From: Acidobacteriota bacterium
Lineage (GTDB): Bacteria > Acidobacteriota > Vicinamibacteria > Vicinamibacterales > UBA2999
Assembly (NCBI GenBank): GCA_018000455.1
Contig: JAGNJW010000013.1
Location: 1 to 64,000 of the forward strand
Direction: 5' to 3'
DNA length: 64,000 nt
Positions 8,537-17,377 of this stretch are shown piece after piece. How positions within the stretch are numbered: the first letter of the stretch is position 1; each line of letters starts with the position of its first letter. The notes under the pieces were generated by a model that saw only the letters and a program-made list of their open reading frames with translations, was not told where the DNA came from and ran no database searches. The position numbers were made by a program, and so were the translations under genes.

Positions 8537-10897
8537 ATGATGGTGCGGATCGGCACCCGTGATGCGGGTGCGTGGCTACTGGCGGTCGCGGTGAGCGTGA
8601 CGGGCACGGCGGGCCCGGCCCTGGCACAGGGTGCCGCCGCCGCGCCGCCCACGATCACGAGCGCCGACTACGCGCGCGCGGAACGGTTCCTCGCCACCAC
8701 CGTGAATCCGCTGGTCGTCGGCGGCACCGTCAATGCAACGTGGCTGGCGGATGACCGCTTCACCTATCGCAGCCAGCTCGCCGACGGCGCCTCCGAGTTC
8801 CTGCTCGTCGATCCCGTGAAGAAGACCCGTGTGCCGGCCTTCGAGCACGAGCGGTTGGCGGCGGCGCTGGCCACCGCCTCCGGCACCTCCGTCGAGGCGA
8901 AGAAGCTGCCCTTCCGCACCATCGAGATGTCGGCCGACGGCACGGCGGTGTCGTTCGACGTCGCGGCCAAGCGCTACACCTGCGACGTCGCAGGCACGGC
9001 CTGCTCATCGACGGCCGTGCGCGATGCCAACGCGGTGGCCTCCCCAGACGGCACGCGCGCGGTGTTCATCAAGGACTGGAACCTGTGGCTACGCGATATC
9101 GCCTCCGGCGTCGAGCGTCCGCTGACCACCGACGGCGTAGAGCACTTCGGCTACGCCACCGACAACGCCGGCTGGAAGCAGAGCGCGAAGCCGATCGTGC
9201 TGTGGTCGCCAGACTCAACGAAGGTGGCCACGTTTCAGCAGGACGAGCGTGCCGTCGGTGAGATGTACCTGGTCGAAACGAAGGCGGGGCACCCGGTGCT
9301 CAAGGCCTGGAAGTATCCGCTGCCCGGCGACGAGGCCGTCGCCATGCTGCACCGCGTGGTCGTCGACGCCGACAGCGGCGCCGTCGTGCGCTTCAAGATG
9401 CCGCCCGACTACCACCGCGCGATGCTCGGCGACGACTTCGACGTGGACGACATGGCGTGGAGCCCCGACGCGGCCAGGCTCGCGTTCGTGTCAACGGCCC
9501 GCGACCACAAGACCGCCACCGTCCGCGTGGCCGATGCCACCTCCGGCGAGGTGCGCACGGTGTTCGAGGAGTCGGAGAAGACGCACTTCGAGTCACCGGC
9601 CGGCTGGCGCGTGCTGTGGGCGACGAGCGAGATCCTGTGGAACTCGCAGCGCGACGACTGGAGCCACCTGTATCTCTACGACCTCGGAAGCGGCCGCCTC
9701 AAGAACCAGGTCACGTCGGGCCCCGGTCCCGTCACGCGCATCCTGCACGTCGACGAGACGGCGCGCACCGTGCTCTTCACGGCCAATGGCCGCGAGGCTG
9801 GCCAGGATCCGTACTTCGCGCACGTCTATCGCATCGGCCTCGACGGCAAGGGGTACCGGTCGCTCACTCCCGACGACCGCCATCACGCCGTGCAGATCTC
9901 CAAGACCGGCAGCTACATGGTGGTCAGCGCCTCGACGCCCGACACGGCACCCGAGGTGGTGCTGCGCGATGCGGCCGGCGCCACGGTGATGCCGCTCGAG
10001 AAGGCCGACATCTCAAGGCTCGTGGCGGCCGGCTGGCAGCCGCCGACGCGCTTCACCGTCAAGGCACGCGACGGCAAGACCGATCTCTACGGCCTGCTCT
10101 TCCGGCCCACGTCGTTCGATGCCGCGAAGAAGTACCCGATCATCAACTACGCCTACCCGGGACCGCAGAGCGGCAGCGTCGGACCGCGGTCGTTCGTGGC
10201 CGCGCGCGGCGACCACCAGGCGCTGGCCGAGCTCGGCTTCGTCGTCGTGATGCTCGACGGCATGGGCACGCCCGGCCGCTCGAAGTCGTTCCACGACACC
10301 TACTACGGCGCGATGGGCCGTGACAACACGCTGCCCGACCAGGTGGCGGGTATGAAGGAGCTGGCGGCGCGCTTTGCGTGGATCGACCTCGACCGGGCGG
10401 CGATGTGGGGGCATTCCGGCGGCGGCTTCATCACGGCCGATGCGATGTTCCGCTATCCCGACTTCTTCAAGGTCGGCATCTCGGAATCCGGCAATCACGA
10501 TCAGCGCGTCTACGAGGACGACTGGGGCGAGCGCTACCAGGGCCTGCTCCACCGCCTCGACGGCGCGCACCAGAATGGCGATGAGCCCCGCGACAGCTAC
10601 GAGGCCGAGGCCAACCAGACGCTGGCGAAGAACCTCAAGGGCAAGCTGCTGCTGATGCACGGCATGATGGACGACAACGTGCCACCGCAGAACACCTACC
10701 TCGTGATGGAGGCGCTCATCAACGCCAACAAGGACTTCGACCTGATCCTGTTTCCGAGTCAACGGCACGGTTTCGGCACCGACGGTCCGTACGCGATGCG
10801 CCGCCGCTGGGACTACTTCGTCACGCACCTGCTCGGGGTGGAGCCGCCGAAGGAGTACAAGATCGCTCCGGCGCCGCCGACGCCTGGTGCGCCGTGA
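8537..10897 (+). CDS. S9 family peptidase, dipeptidyl peptidase IV type, exported
   Basis: The 786-residue protein has a signal peptide (residues 1-31, ending PALAQ), an N-terminal DPP-IV beta-propeller (about 70-480) and a C-terminal alpha/beta-hydrolase peptidase domain. The catalytic Ser is in MWGHSGGGF, the Asp in GMMDDNVPP and the His in SQRHGFG, in the S9 order Ser-Asp-His. The family cleaves dipeptides, often X-Pro, from peptide N-termini. The elbow reads GHSGGG rather than the common GWSYGG. Length is typical for bacterial DPP-IV. An AAGGAG site precedes the ATG. It likely serves extracellular or periplasmic peptide scavenging. Confidence 0.9.
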   Translation: MMVRIGTRDAGAWLLAVAVSVTGTAGPALAQGAAAAPPTITSADYARAERFLATTVNPLVVGGTVNATWLADDRFTYRSQLADGASEFLLVDPVKKTRVPAFEHERLAAALATASGTSVEAKKLPFRTIEMSADGTAVSFDVAAKRYTCDVAGTACSSTAVRDANAVASPDGTRAVFIKDWNLWLRDIASGVERPLTTDGVEHFGYATDNAGWKQSAKPIVLWSPDSTKVATFQQDERAVGEMYLVETKAGHPVLKAWKYPLPGDEAVAMLHRVVVDADSGAVVRFKMPPDYHRAMLGDDFDVDDMAWSPDAARLAFVSTARDHKTATVRVADATSGEVRTVFEESEKTHFESPAGWRVLWATSEILWNSQRDDWSHLYLYDLGSGRLKNQVTSGPGPVTRILHVDETARTVLFTANGREAGQDPYFAHVYRIGLDGKGYRSLTPDDRHHAVQISKTGSYMVVSASTPDTAPEVVLRDAAGATVMPLEKADISRLVAAGWQPPTRFTVKARDGKTDLYGLLFRPTSFDAAKKYPIINYAYPGPQSGSVGPRSFVAARGDHQALAELGFVVVMLDGMGTPGRSKSFHDTYYGAMGRDNTLPDQVAGMKELAARFAWIDLDRAAMWGHSGGGFITADAMFRYPDFFKVGISESGNHDQRVYEDDWGERYQGLLHRLDGAHQNGDEPRDSYEAEANQTLAKNLKGKLLLMHGMMDDNVPPQNTYLVMEALINANKDFDLILFPSQRHGFGTDGPYAMRRRWDYFVTHLLGVEPPKEYKIAPAPPTPGAP

Positions 10898-10925
10898 ACG
10901 GCATGGTCGCCCAGTGACGAGCGTC

Positions 10926-11633
10926 ATGACGGATTCCAGACTGCGCGCCGTTGGCTGGGCGGCCGCAATCGGTGCGGCGCTGGCGGTGCTGGGGACGATG
11001 GTCGTCTACCGGTTGCTGCCGCAGAGCGGGCTGGCGCCGGCGCCTCACGACTGGACGGCGGAGTGGCGCTCGGAACCGCCGGTCGTGACCACGCTGCCCG
11101 GCGGCCTGCTCGAAACCGCCACCATCCGGATGGGCGAGGACTTCTACAAGTCTGACGCCAGGACGTGGTGGGGCCTTTACCTCGGCAACACCGTGTCGCA
11201 CGTGCAGGTGGCGGCCACCTACCGCTACGGAGTGCCGCTGGCGGACGCGAGCTGGCAGATCGTCACGCGCGGCCAGACCACGGTGGTCGTGGCGCCACCG
11301 CTTCGTCCCAGCCTGCCGGTGGCCATCGACACGTCCACCTGGCGCGAGAAGACCGCGAGTGGCTGGGCACGCTTCGACAAGAAGGACCAGCTCGAGGCCC
11401 TGCGTCATGGCGTTTCCGCCGACCTCGAGGAACGCGCGCGCGACGAGCGCCGCCTGGCCCTGGCGCGCGAAGCCTCACGGCGCACGATCGGCGAGTTCGT
11501 CGAGGGGTGGATCGTACAGCGGGGCGGTGAGGAGCTCGACCCCTTCGATACGATCAAGGTCTACTTCGTCGGCGAGATCGACGAGGCCATGCGCGGCGCG
11601 CTGTCGGCGCACCGGTTGGTCGATCCGCGCTAG
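10926..11633 (+). CDS. Uncharacterised membrane-anchored protein
   Basis: The protein (235 residues from the ATG at 10926) starts with a single hydrophobic helix (residues 7-27, VGWAAAIGAALAVLGTMVVY). A soluble domain of unknown fold follows, with WTAEWRSEPPVVTTLPGGLLETATIR near its start and a charged helical region RARDERRLALAREASRRTI near 175-193. The layout recalls DUF4230-type proteins, but I cannot confirm this. In-frame GTG codons at 10887 and 10914 are alternative starts; none has a good ribosome binding site. It lies 28 nt behind the S9 peptidase and may be co-transcribed with it. Confidence 0.65.
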   Translation: MTDSRLRAVGWAAAIGAALAVLGTMVVYRLLPQSGLAPAPHDWTAEWRSEPPVVTTLPGGLLETATIRMGEDFYKSDARTWWGLYLGNTVSHVQVAATYRYGVPLADASWQIVTRGQTTVVVAPPLRPSLPVAIDTSTWREKTASGWARFDKKDQLEALRHGVSADLEERARDERRLALAREASRRTIGEFVEGWIVQRGGEELDPFDTIKVYFVGEIDEAMRGALSAHRLVDPR

Positions 11634-11659
11634 GTCGCGCCGGCGCCAGGGATTGAGCC

Positions 11660-12469
11660 ATGTCCGACCTCGACGACGAGATCGACCGCCTGTATCAGGG
11701 TCCGCTCGAAGGCTTTACCGACCGCCGCAACGCGCTCGCCAAGGCGTTCAAGCGGCCAGACGTGAAGGCACTCGCCAAGCCGAGCGTGCCGGCGTGGGCG
11801 GTGAATCAGCTCTTCTGGCATCAACGGCCCGTGCTCGATCGCGTGGTCACCGCATCGATGGCGCTGCTCGCCGAGCACCGGCAGACGCTCGCCGGCAAGC
11901 CGTCGGATGTGCGCACCGCCGAAGGGTCGCATCGCGACGCTCTGCGCGCGGCCCTGGCGGCAGCGCGCGACCTGCTCGCCGCGGCCCGGCAGCCGGCCAC
12001 GCCGGCCACGCTCGAAGCGGTACGCCAGACGCTACAGGCGCTGCCCTCGCCCGATGCCAACGGACGGCTGGTGCGGCCGCTGACGCCGCAGGGCCTCGAA
12101 GCGCTGACTGGGCTGGTGCTGGCGGCGCGGGTGTCAGGGCCGGAAGCGGCGCCGCCGTCCGCCCCTCGTCCAACCGCTGCTGCCGTTGCCGGCACCAGGC
12201 CGCCAAGTGCGGCTGGGAACGACGCCGCACAGGCCAGTGCCGCACGGGCGAAGGCGAAGGCCGCCGTGAAGGCGGCGCAGGAGCGCGAGGTCGCGCGCCG
12301 GAAAGCCGAAGCGGCGCTCGGCAGCGCGCGCGAGTCATTGACCGCGGCTGACGCTGCCGTGGAACAGGCCGAACGCGATCTGGCCAGCCGCCAGGCCGAG
12401 CGGGTCGCCGCCCGGGACGCCGTGAAGCGGGCGCAGCGGATGGTCGAGGAGCTATCGTTCGGCCGCTAG
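11660..12469 (+). CDS. Conserved coiled-coil protein of unknown function
   Basis: The 269-residue protein begins MSDLDDEIDRLYQGPLEGF, then TDRRNALAKAFKR and LAKPSVPAWAVNQLFW. This pattern is known from a family of hypothetical proteins in Actinobacteria and Acidobacteria (LYxxPLxxFxxxRNALAKxL...KPSxPAWxxNxL). The C-terminal half (about 190-265) is Ala/Arg/Glu-rich and predicted to form a long coiled coil. There is no signal peptide or TM helix, so it is probably cytoplasmic. The role is unknown. It converges with the molybdopterin oxidoreductase gene 9 bp away. Confidence 0.75.
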   Translation: MSDLDDEIDRLYQGPLEGFTDRRNALAKAFKRPDVKALAKPSVPAWAVNQLFWHQRPVLDRVVTASMALLAEHRQTLAGKPSDVRTAEGSHRDALRAALAAARDLLAAARQPATPATLEAVRQTLQALPSPDANGRLVRPLTPQGLEALTGLVLAARVSGPEAAPPSAPRPTAAAVAGTRPPSAAGNDAAQASAARAKAKAAVKAAQEREVARRKAEAALGSARESLTAADAAVEQAERDLASRQAERVAARDAVKRAQRMVEELSFGR

Positions 12470-12478
12470 CGTGCTCGG

Positions 12479-14596
12479 TCAGCCGGCGTGGGCAGCCCTC
12501 GAACCGGCCGGCTCTGGCGCCGGGACCACGTCCACCAGCGCATCATAGAAGGTGGCCGCATTCCCCATGTCTGCCAGCCGCTGCGACGTCACCTGATTCG
12601 CGTTGGTGCCGTCGGGCGTGAGCTTGCGCCACCACAGCGACACCGCCACGACGCAGCCAGGCCGCGCCTTCTCGGTGACGCGGGCCCGCGCGCCGAAGGC
12701 GCCGCGGTCGTTGAAGACGCGCAGCCAGTGGCCCTCGCGGATGCCTCGCGGCGCGGCGTCGTCGGGATGGATGTCGAGGTGCGGTTCCTTCTCGCCATCG
12801 AGGAAGAGCGGCAGATTGGCGAACGACGAGTTGAGCAGGTTGCGCTGGGGCGGCGAGATGATGGCGAGCGGATAGGTGGTCGCCCGGTCGGGCGCGCTCT
12901 GCACCGACTCGACCGGCGGCGTGAAGGTGGGCAGCGGATCGAGGCCCATCGCCTTGGCGGTGTCGCTGTAGAACTCGCACTTGCCCGAGGGCGTCGGAAA
13001 GCCGCCCGCAGCAAACGGCGCGAACGTGGCGGGCACGTTGAGCCGTTGCCACCCGGCCGCCATCAGGCGCTCGAAGGTGATGCCGGCCATGCGTGGATCG
13101 CTCGTCTGCAGGGTCTGCCGGATGAGCGTCTCGTCCGATTCGAAGAGGGCCGGCTCGGTGAAGCCCATCTTCTTGGCCAGGCGCCGGAACACCTCGGTAT
13201 TCGGCACCGCCTCGCCCACCGGAGCGATGGCCGGCTGGTTGAGCAGAACGTAGAGATGGCCGTACGACTTGTGGAGGTCGAGGCACTCGAGCTGCGTCGT
13301 CGCCGGCAGGAAGATGTCGGCGTAGTCGGCCGTGTCGGTGAAGAAGACGTCGTGCACGACGGTGAAGAGGTCCGGGCGCGAGAACCCGCGCACGACCTTT
13401 TCCGAATCGGGCGCGATGGTGACGGGATTCGAGTTGTAGACGAAGAGGGCCTTGATGGGTGGACTGGCCTCGAGCAGCGCGTCGCCGATCGAGCTCGTAT
13501 TGATGGTGCGCGGCCGTCGCCCCTTCAGCAGATCCACCCGTTCGAGGGCCGCCGTGTTCATGCCGTAGAAGTCGCCGGTGCTGAGCAGCAGGCCGCCAGC
13601 GGCGTGCCGCCACGCGCCGGTGAGCGCCGGCAGGCAGGTGATGGCGCGCACGGCCGCGCCGCCGCCCTTGTGTCGTTGCAAGCCGTAGTTGACGCGGATG
13701 GCCGAGGGCGAGGTCGTGGCGTACTCGCGCGCCAGCTGCACGATGGCGTCGGCGGGAATGCCGCAGATGTCGGCGGCGCGAGCCGGCGGATACTGCCGCA
13801 CGCGCTCACTGAGCGCGTCGAAGCCGATGGTGTAACGCGCGACATAGTCGGCGTCGTGACGCCCTTCGTTGATGATGACGTGCATCATGGCGAGCGCCAG
13901 CGCCGCATCGCTACCCGGACGCACCGCGATGTGCTCGGTGCCCTTCTCGGCCGTGAGACTGCGATAGGGATCGATGACGACCACCTTCGCGCCCCGCCGC
14001 TTCGCCTCCTGGACGCGCGACCAGTAGTGGAGGTTCGAGGTGATCGGATTGGAGCCCCAGATGAGGATGAGCCGCGCATCCTCCACGCGTTCCGGGTCCA
14101 TGCCCACACTGCCGCCGAGCGACAGCTTGATGCCCACCTTGCCGGCCGACGAGCACAGCGTGCGGTCGAGCAGCGACGCGCCGAGGTGATAGAAGAACCG
14201 GCGGTCCATCCCGGCGAAGTTGATCAGGCCCATGGTGCCGGCGTAGCTGTACGGACAGATGGCTTCCGGCCCGTCGGGCGAGGCGGCGATTGCCGTGAAC
14301 CTGGCGGCGATGGTCTCGAGCGCCTCGTCCCACGTGATGCGCTCCCAGGCGCCCTGACCCGGGCCCTTGCCGCCCACCCGGCGATGCGGGTGCACGACGC
14401 GGTCGGCAGCATAAGTGCGATCGAGGTAGCGCGACACCTTGGTGCACAGCGCGCCGTCGGTCCACGGATGGTCCTTCTGTCCCGCCACCTTGACGGCCAC
14501 GCCGTTCCTGACGGTCGTCTCGAGCGCGCAGGTGTCCGGACAGTCGTGCGGGCAGGCGCCCTTGACGACGTGCTCTTCCATCGCCAAATCGTTCAT
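12479..14596 (-). CDS. Molybdopterin-dependent oxidoreductase (formate dehydrogenase/DMSO reductase superfamily)
   Basis: The 705-residue protein carries an N-terminal [4Fe-4S] motif (ACPHDCPDTCAL then ALCTKVSRY), the molybdopterin core (ICPYSYAGTMG, LIWGSNPITSNLHYW, VVIDPYRS), and a C-terminal molydopterin-binding barrel (NLPLFLDGEKEPHLDIHPDDA, GDWLRVFND-like). It is therefore a bis-MGD enzyme. No Tat signal precedes the cysteine cluster, so it should be cytoplasmic. No small iron-sulfur or membrane subunit is adjacent, so the electron partner is unknown. The substrate cannot be assigned. The ATG at 14596 is supported by a TATGCT hexamer 6 nt upstream. Confidence 0.88.
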   Translation of the reverse strand: MNDLAMEEHVVKGACPHDCPDTCALETTVRNGVAVKVAGQKDHPWTDGALCTKVSRYLDRTYAADRVVHPHRRVGGKGPGQGAWERITWDEALETIAARFTAIAASPDGPEAICPYSYAGTMGLINFAGMDRRFFYHLGASLLDRTLCSSAGKVGIKLSLGGSVGMDPERVEDARLILIWGSNPITSNLHYWSRVQEAKRRGAKVVVIDPYRSLTAEKGTEHIAVRPGSDAALALAMMHVIINEGRHDADYVARYTIGFDALSERVRQYPPARAADICGIPADAIVQLAREYATTSPSAIRVNYGLQRHKGGGAAVRAITCLPALTGAWRHAAGGLLLSTGDFYGMNTAALERVDLLKGRRPRTINTSSIGDALLEASPPIKALFVYNSNPVTIAPDSEKVVRGFSRPDLFTVVHDVFFTDTADYADIFLPATTQLECLDLHKSYGHLYVLLNQPAIAPVGEAVPNTEVFRRLAKKMGFTEPALFESDETLIRQTLQTSDPRMAGITFERLMAAGWQRLNVPATFAPFAAGGFPTPSGKCEFYSDTAKAMGLDPLPTFTPPVESVQSAPDRATTYPLAIISPPQRNLLNSSFANLPLFLDGEKEPHLDIHPDDAAPRGIREGHWLRVFNDRGAFGARARVTEKARPGCVVAVSLWWRKLTPDGTNANQVTSQRLADMGNAATFYDALVDVVPAPEPAGSRAAHAG

Positions 14597-14602
14597 CCAC
14601 CG

Positions 14603-14608
14603 AGCATA
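14603..14608 (-). promoter_or_regulatory. -10 hexamer TATGCT, leaderless-type promoter of the molybdopterin oxidoreductase
   Basis: The complement of 14603-14608 is TATGCT, followed by a 6-nt spacer and the ATG at 14596. It sits between the gene and the 94-bp palindrome at 14625-14718. Confidence 0.45.
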
Positions 14609-14624
14609 GCAGGCCGTGGACGCG

Positions 14625-14718
14625 GCGTTGACGTCCGGGCGACCTCTTCGTCCGGCGGAGATGATCGTACGGCGTCAGTTGGCGAAGCCGGAGGAAGGGG
14701 TCGTCCGGACGTCAACGC
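14625..14718. repeat. 94-bp imperfect palindrome (REP/terminator-like)
   Basis: The left arm GCGTTGACGTCCGGGCGACC (14625-14644) pairs with the right arm at 14699-14718 with one mismatch in 20. Pairing continues inward (CTTCGTCCGG against CCGGAGGAAG) with a few mismatches, giving a stem of about 33 bp and a loop of about 30 nt. It lies just downstream of the M20 amidohydrolase stop and just upstream of the oxidoreductase promoter, both minus strand. It could isolate the two transcripts. No T-tract follows the stem, so it is not a canonical intrinsic terminator. Confidence 0.65.
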
Positions 14719-14733
14719 ACGTGCGGCCTGGGC

Positions 14734-15978
14734 CTAGCTGGCCGCCACCATCTCAACCGTCTTGTCGACCAGCCGCAGGAACGCCTCGATGGTCACGTCG
14801 AGGTCGGCTTCCGGCGTGTCCTCTTCCTTGCAGTGCGACAGGCCGTTGGACGACACGGCGAACATCATCACGGCGGGCATCAGGCGGCTCATCTCGACGG
14901 CATCGTGCAGCGGCCCCGAGGCCAGTCTGGGCGCGTGGCCGGTCACCTCCTGCACGGCCTCGGCGCACAGCTCCACGAGACGGGCATCGAATCGGCAGGG
15001 GTCGATTCGCCACACGTGGCGCCACTCGACGCTGACGCCGTTGGCGGCGGCCGCCCGCGCTGCGGCGGCTTGGGCGTCGGCCAGCGCCTGCTTCAGCGTC
15101 GCCGGTTCGAAGGCGCGCTGGTCGAGACCAATCTCGCACACGCCCGGCACGGCGGTCACGATCGCCGGCTCCACCGACACGGTACCGACGGTGCACACCA
15201 TCCCGACGGCGGGCGTCGAATGGCGCCGGGCGATCTCGCGACAGGCGAGCGCCGTTTCGGCGGCGGCGAGGAAGGCGTCCTTGCGCATGGCGATGGGCGT
15301 CGATCCGGAGTGCGCGGCCTGGCCCACGAAGCGCAGCACGTGGCGCTCGACGCCGTAGGTGCCGATGACCACCCCGGTAGAGCGTCCCATCGCCTCGAGC
15401 ACCGGTCCCTGCTCGATGTGCAGTTCGAGATAGGCACGAGGACGGCGACGGTCGAGCGCGTGACGCGCCTCGGGCATGCGGTCCACATCGACGCCGTTCT
15501 CGGCCAGCGCGTCGACGAGCCGTACGCCGTGGCGATCGACGAGGCCGCGTGTGCTCTCGGGCACCAGACTCCCGCTCGCCCCGGACGACCCGAGCAGGCT
15601 GCGCGAAAAACGCGCCCCTTCCTCGTCGGCGAAGTCGACGACAGCGAGCGTCACCGGCGGGGTCGTGCCCTTGCGACGGCGCAGCGCCTCGACGCCCGCC
15701 AGCAGGCCGAGCGGGCCGTCGAGCCAGCCGCCGCTGGGCACCGAGTCGAGGTGGCCGCCGATGACGACGGTGTCGGGCCGCGCACCCGGCAGGGTGATCC
15801 AGCGGTTGCCGGCGGCGTCGGCTTCTGCGCTCAGACCGGCCTTTCCCAGCAGGTCGTCGAGCCAGCGGCGCGCGTCACGCCAGATTGGGCCCCACGCGAC
15901 GCGCTGGGCGCCGCCGTGCACGTCGCTCGTCCCTACGGCAAGGCTTCGAAGATCGGCAATCACATCGCGTGCGCTCAC
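14734..15978 (-). CDS. M20-family Zn-dependent amidohydrolase (N-carbamoyl-amino-acid hydrolase/allantoate amidohydrolase type)
   Basis: The 414-residue protein shows the bimetal M20 signature: the first His/Asp in GGHLDSVPSGGWLDGPLG, the Glu pair in DFADEEGARF, a His in LELHIEQGP, and the late His in NGLSHCKEEDT. The HIEQGPVLE block is characteristic of the hydantoinase/carbamoylase branch, which removes N-carbamoyl groups from amino acids or ureidoglycolate precursors. It is cytoplasmic. I choose the GTG at 15978 because GGGGGAA lies 6 nt upstream and MSARDVIADLRSL is a natural N-terminus; the frame stays open further upstream without plausible protein. It is divergent from the propeller gene. 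Confidence 0.85.
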   Translation of the reverse strand: MSARDVIADLRSLAVGTSDVHGGAQRVAWGPIWRDARRWLDDLLGKAGLSAEADAAGNRWITLPGARPDTVVIGGHLDSVPSGGWLDGPLGLLAGVEALRRRKGTTPPVTLAVVDFADEEGARFSRSLLGSSGASGSLVPESTRGLVDRHGVRLVDALAENGVDVDRMPEARHALDRRRPRAYLELHIEQGPVLEAMGRSTGVVIGTYGVERHVLRFVGQAAHSGSTPIAMRKDAFLAAAETALACREIARRHSTPAVGMVCTVGTVSVEPAIVTAVPGVCEIGLDQRAFEPATLKQALADAQAAAARAAAANGVSVEWRHVWRIDPCRFDARLVELCAEAVQEVTGHAPRLASGPLHDAVEMSRLMPAVMMFAVSSNGLSHCKEEDTPEADLDVTIEAFLRLVDKTVEMVAAS

Positions 15979-16092
15979 GTCGGTTCCCCCGAACGGCCAT
16001 GATAGCGGCAGGCCGGGCGCGAGGGGTGCGCGGGAGGCAGAGAGGCCTGGGTGCACCGGTCGAATGCGGGCGCCGCCACCGCGGCGGGCTGT

Positions 16093-16098
16093 TAGACT
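16093..16098 (+). promoter_or_regulatory. -10 hexamer TAGACT upstream of the propeller-MFS unit
   Basis: TAGACT lies 52 nt before the ATG at 16151, leaving a leader of about 45 nt that contains GGAGGT 6 nt before the start codon. It would drive the beta-propeller gene and the overlapping MFS gene. Confidence 0.35.
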
Positions 16099-16150
16099 CG
16101 CCGCCTGTGCGACGCACGTGGTGGCGTCGGCCCATCCCCGGAGGTCTGGC

Positions 16151-17377
16151 ATGACTCGCAGGCGTGGATTTCGACCGCTTCGGTGGCTGGCTGTGCTCGG
16201 CGCCCTCGCCGTGGCGCAAGCCGGGCTCGATCATGTCGCGGCGGCGCGCACCCAGGGCGCCAGACAGGCGCCGCGTTTCGAGGTGGATCCGCTGTGGCCG
16301 AAGCCGCTGCCGAACCACTGGGTGCTCGGCAACGCCATCGGCGTGTGGGCCGACGATCGCGATCGCATCTGGATCATCCACCGTGGCTCGTCGACGCTCG
16401 ACGCAAACGAGAAAGCGCTGGAGCTCAAGACGGGCGACTGTTGTGCCGGCGCTCCGCCGGTGCTGGCCTTCGACACCGCCGGCAACCTGGTGCAGAGCTG
16501 GGGCGGTCCGGGAGCAGGCTACGACTGGCCCACCGGCAATCACGGCATCTTCGTCGACCACACCGGCATGGTGTGGATCGGCGGCAACGGGCCCGGCGAC
16601 TCGCACATCCTGAAATTCACGCAGGACGGCAAGTTCGTGGCGCAGTACGGTAAGCCGAACGCGCGGCAGTCTGGCACCGGCCCGCAGGGTCAGCCGGCGT
16701 TTGCCGCTGGCAGCAGCGATCCCACGAGCTTCGGCCGCGTGGCCAAGGTCTTCGTCGACCCCAAGGCGAACGAAGCCTACGTCGCCGATGGTTATCTGAA
16801 CCGGCGGGTCGCCGTGCTCGACGCCGACACCGGCAAGATCAAGCGGTTCTGGGGCGCCTACGGCAAACCCCCGAACGATGCCCCCGAAGGTCGCTACGAT
16901 CCGGCCGCGCCCCCCTCGCCGAACTTCCGCAACCCCGTGCACTGCGCGGACCTGTCGAACGACGGCTTCGTCTACGTCTGCGATCGGCTGAACGACCGCC
17001 TGCAGGTATTCCGTGCCGACGGCACCTTCGTGAAAGAGGCGTTCATCGACAAACACACACGCGCCTCGGGCTCGGTGTGGGACGTCGCGTTCTCGAAGGA
17101 CGCGCAGCAGCGCTTCCTCTTCGTCCCAGACGGCATCAACAACCGCATCAACATCCTGCAGCGCGACACGCTGGAGGTGCTGACCACCTTCGGCGACGGC
17201 GGACGCCAGCCGGGCCAGTTCTACGGCGTCCACAGCATCGCCATCGACTCCAGCGGCAACCTCTACACGACCGAGACCTGGGAAGGGAAACGCGTGCAGA
17301 AGTTCGTCAACAAGGGCCTGGCCCCGGTGACGACACTGCATCAGGGTACGGTCTGGCCGTCCCTTCCAGCGCAGTGA
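16151..17377 (+). CDS. Exported NHL-type six-bladed beta-propeller protein
   Basis: The protein (408 residues) starts with a signal peptide (RPLRWLAVLGALAVAQAG). Repeated propeller strands follow, such as GIWADDRDRIWIIHRG-like, NHGIFVDHTGMVWIGG, VFVDPKANEAYVADGY, FVYVCDRLNDRLQVF and SIAIDSSGNLYTTETW. This NHL/SMP-30-like pattern suggests a periplasmic binding protein or hydrolase of unknown substrate. GGAGGT lies 6 nt before the ATG at 16151. Its TGA overlaps the GTG of the MFS gene (GTGA), so the two are translationally coupled and probably act on the same compound. Confidence 0.8.
   Translation: MTRRRGFRPLRWLAVLGALAVAQAGLDHVAAARTQGARQAPRFEVDPLWPKPLPNHWVLGNAIGVWADDRDRIWIIHRGSSTLDANEKALELKTGDCCAGAPPVLAFDTAGNLVQSWGGPGAGYDWPTGNHGIFVDHTGMVWIGGNGPGDSHILKFTQDGKFVAQYGKPNARQSGTGPQGQPAFAAGSSDPTSFGRVAKVFVDPKANEAYVADGYLNRRVAVLDADTGKIKRFWGAYGKPPNDAPEGRYDPAAPPSPNFRNPVHCADLSNDGFVYVCDRLNDRLQVFRADGTFVKEAFIDKHTRASGSVWDVAFSKDAQQRFLFVPDGINNRINILQRDTLEVLTTFGDGGRQPGQFYGVHSIAIDSSGNLYTTETWEGKRVQKFVNKGLAPVTTLHQGTVWPSLPAQ

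Noticed and set aside
12488-14737. Plus-strand open frame of 749 codons opposite the molybdopterin oxidoreductase
   Set aside because: No recognisable domain, no ribosome binding site, and complete overlap with a strongly supported gene.
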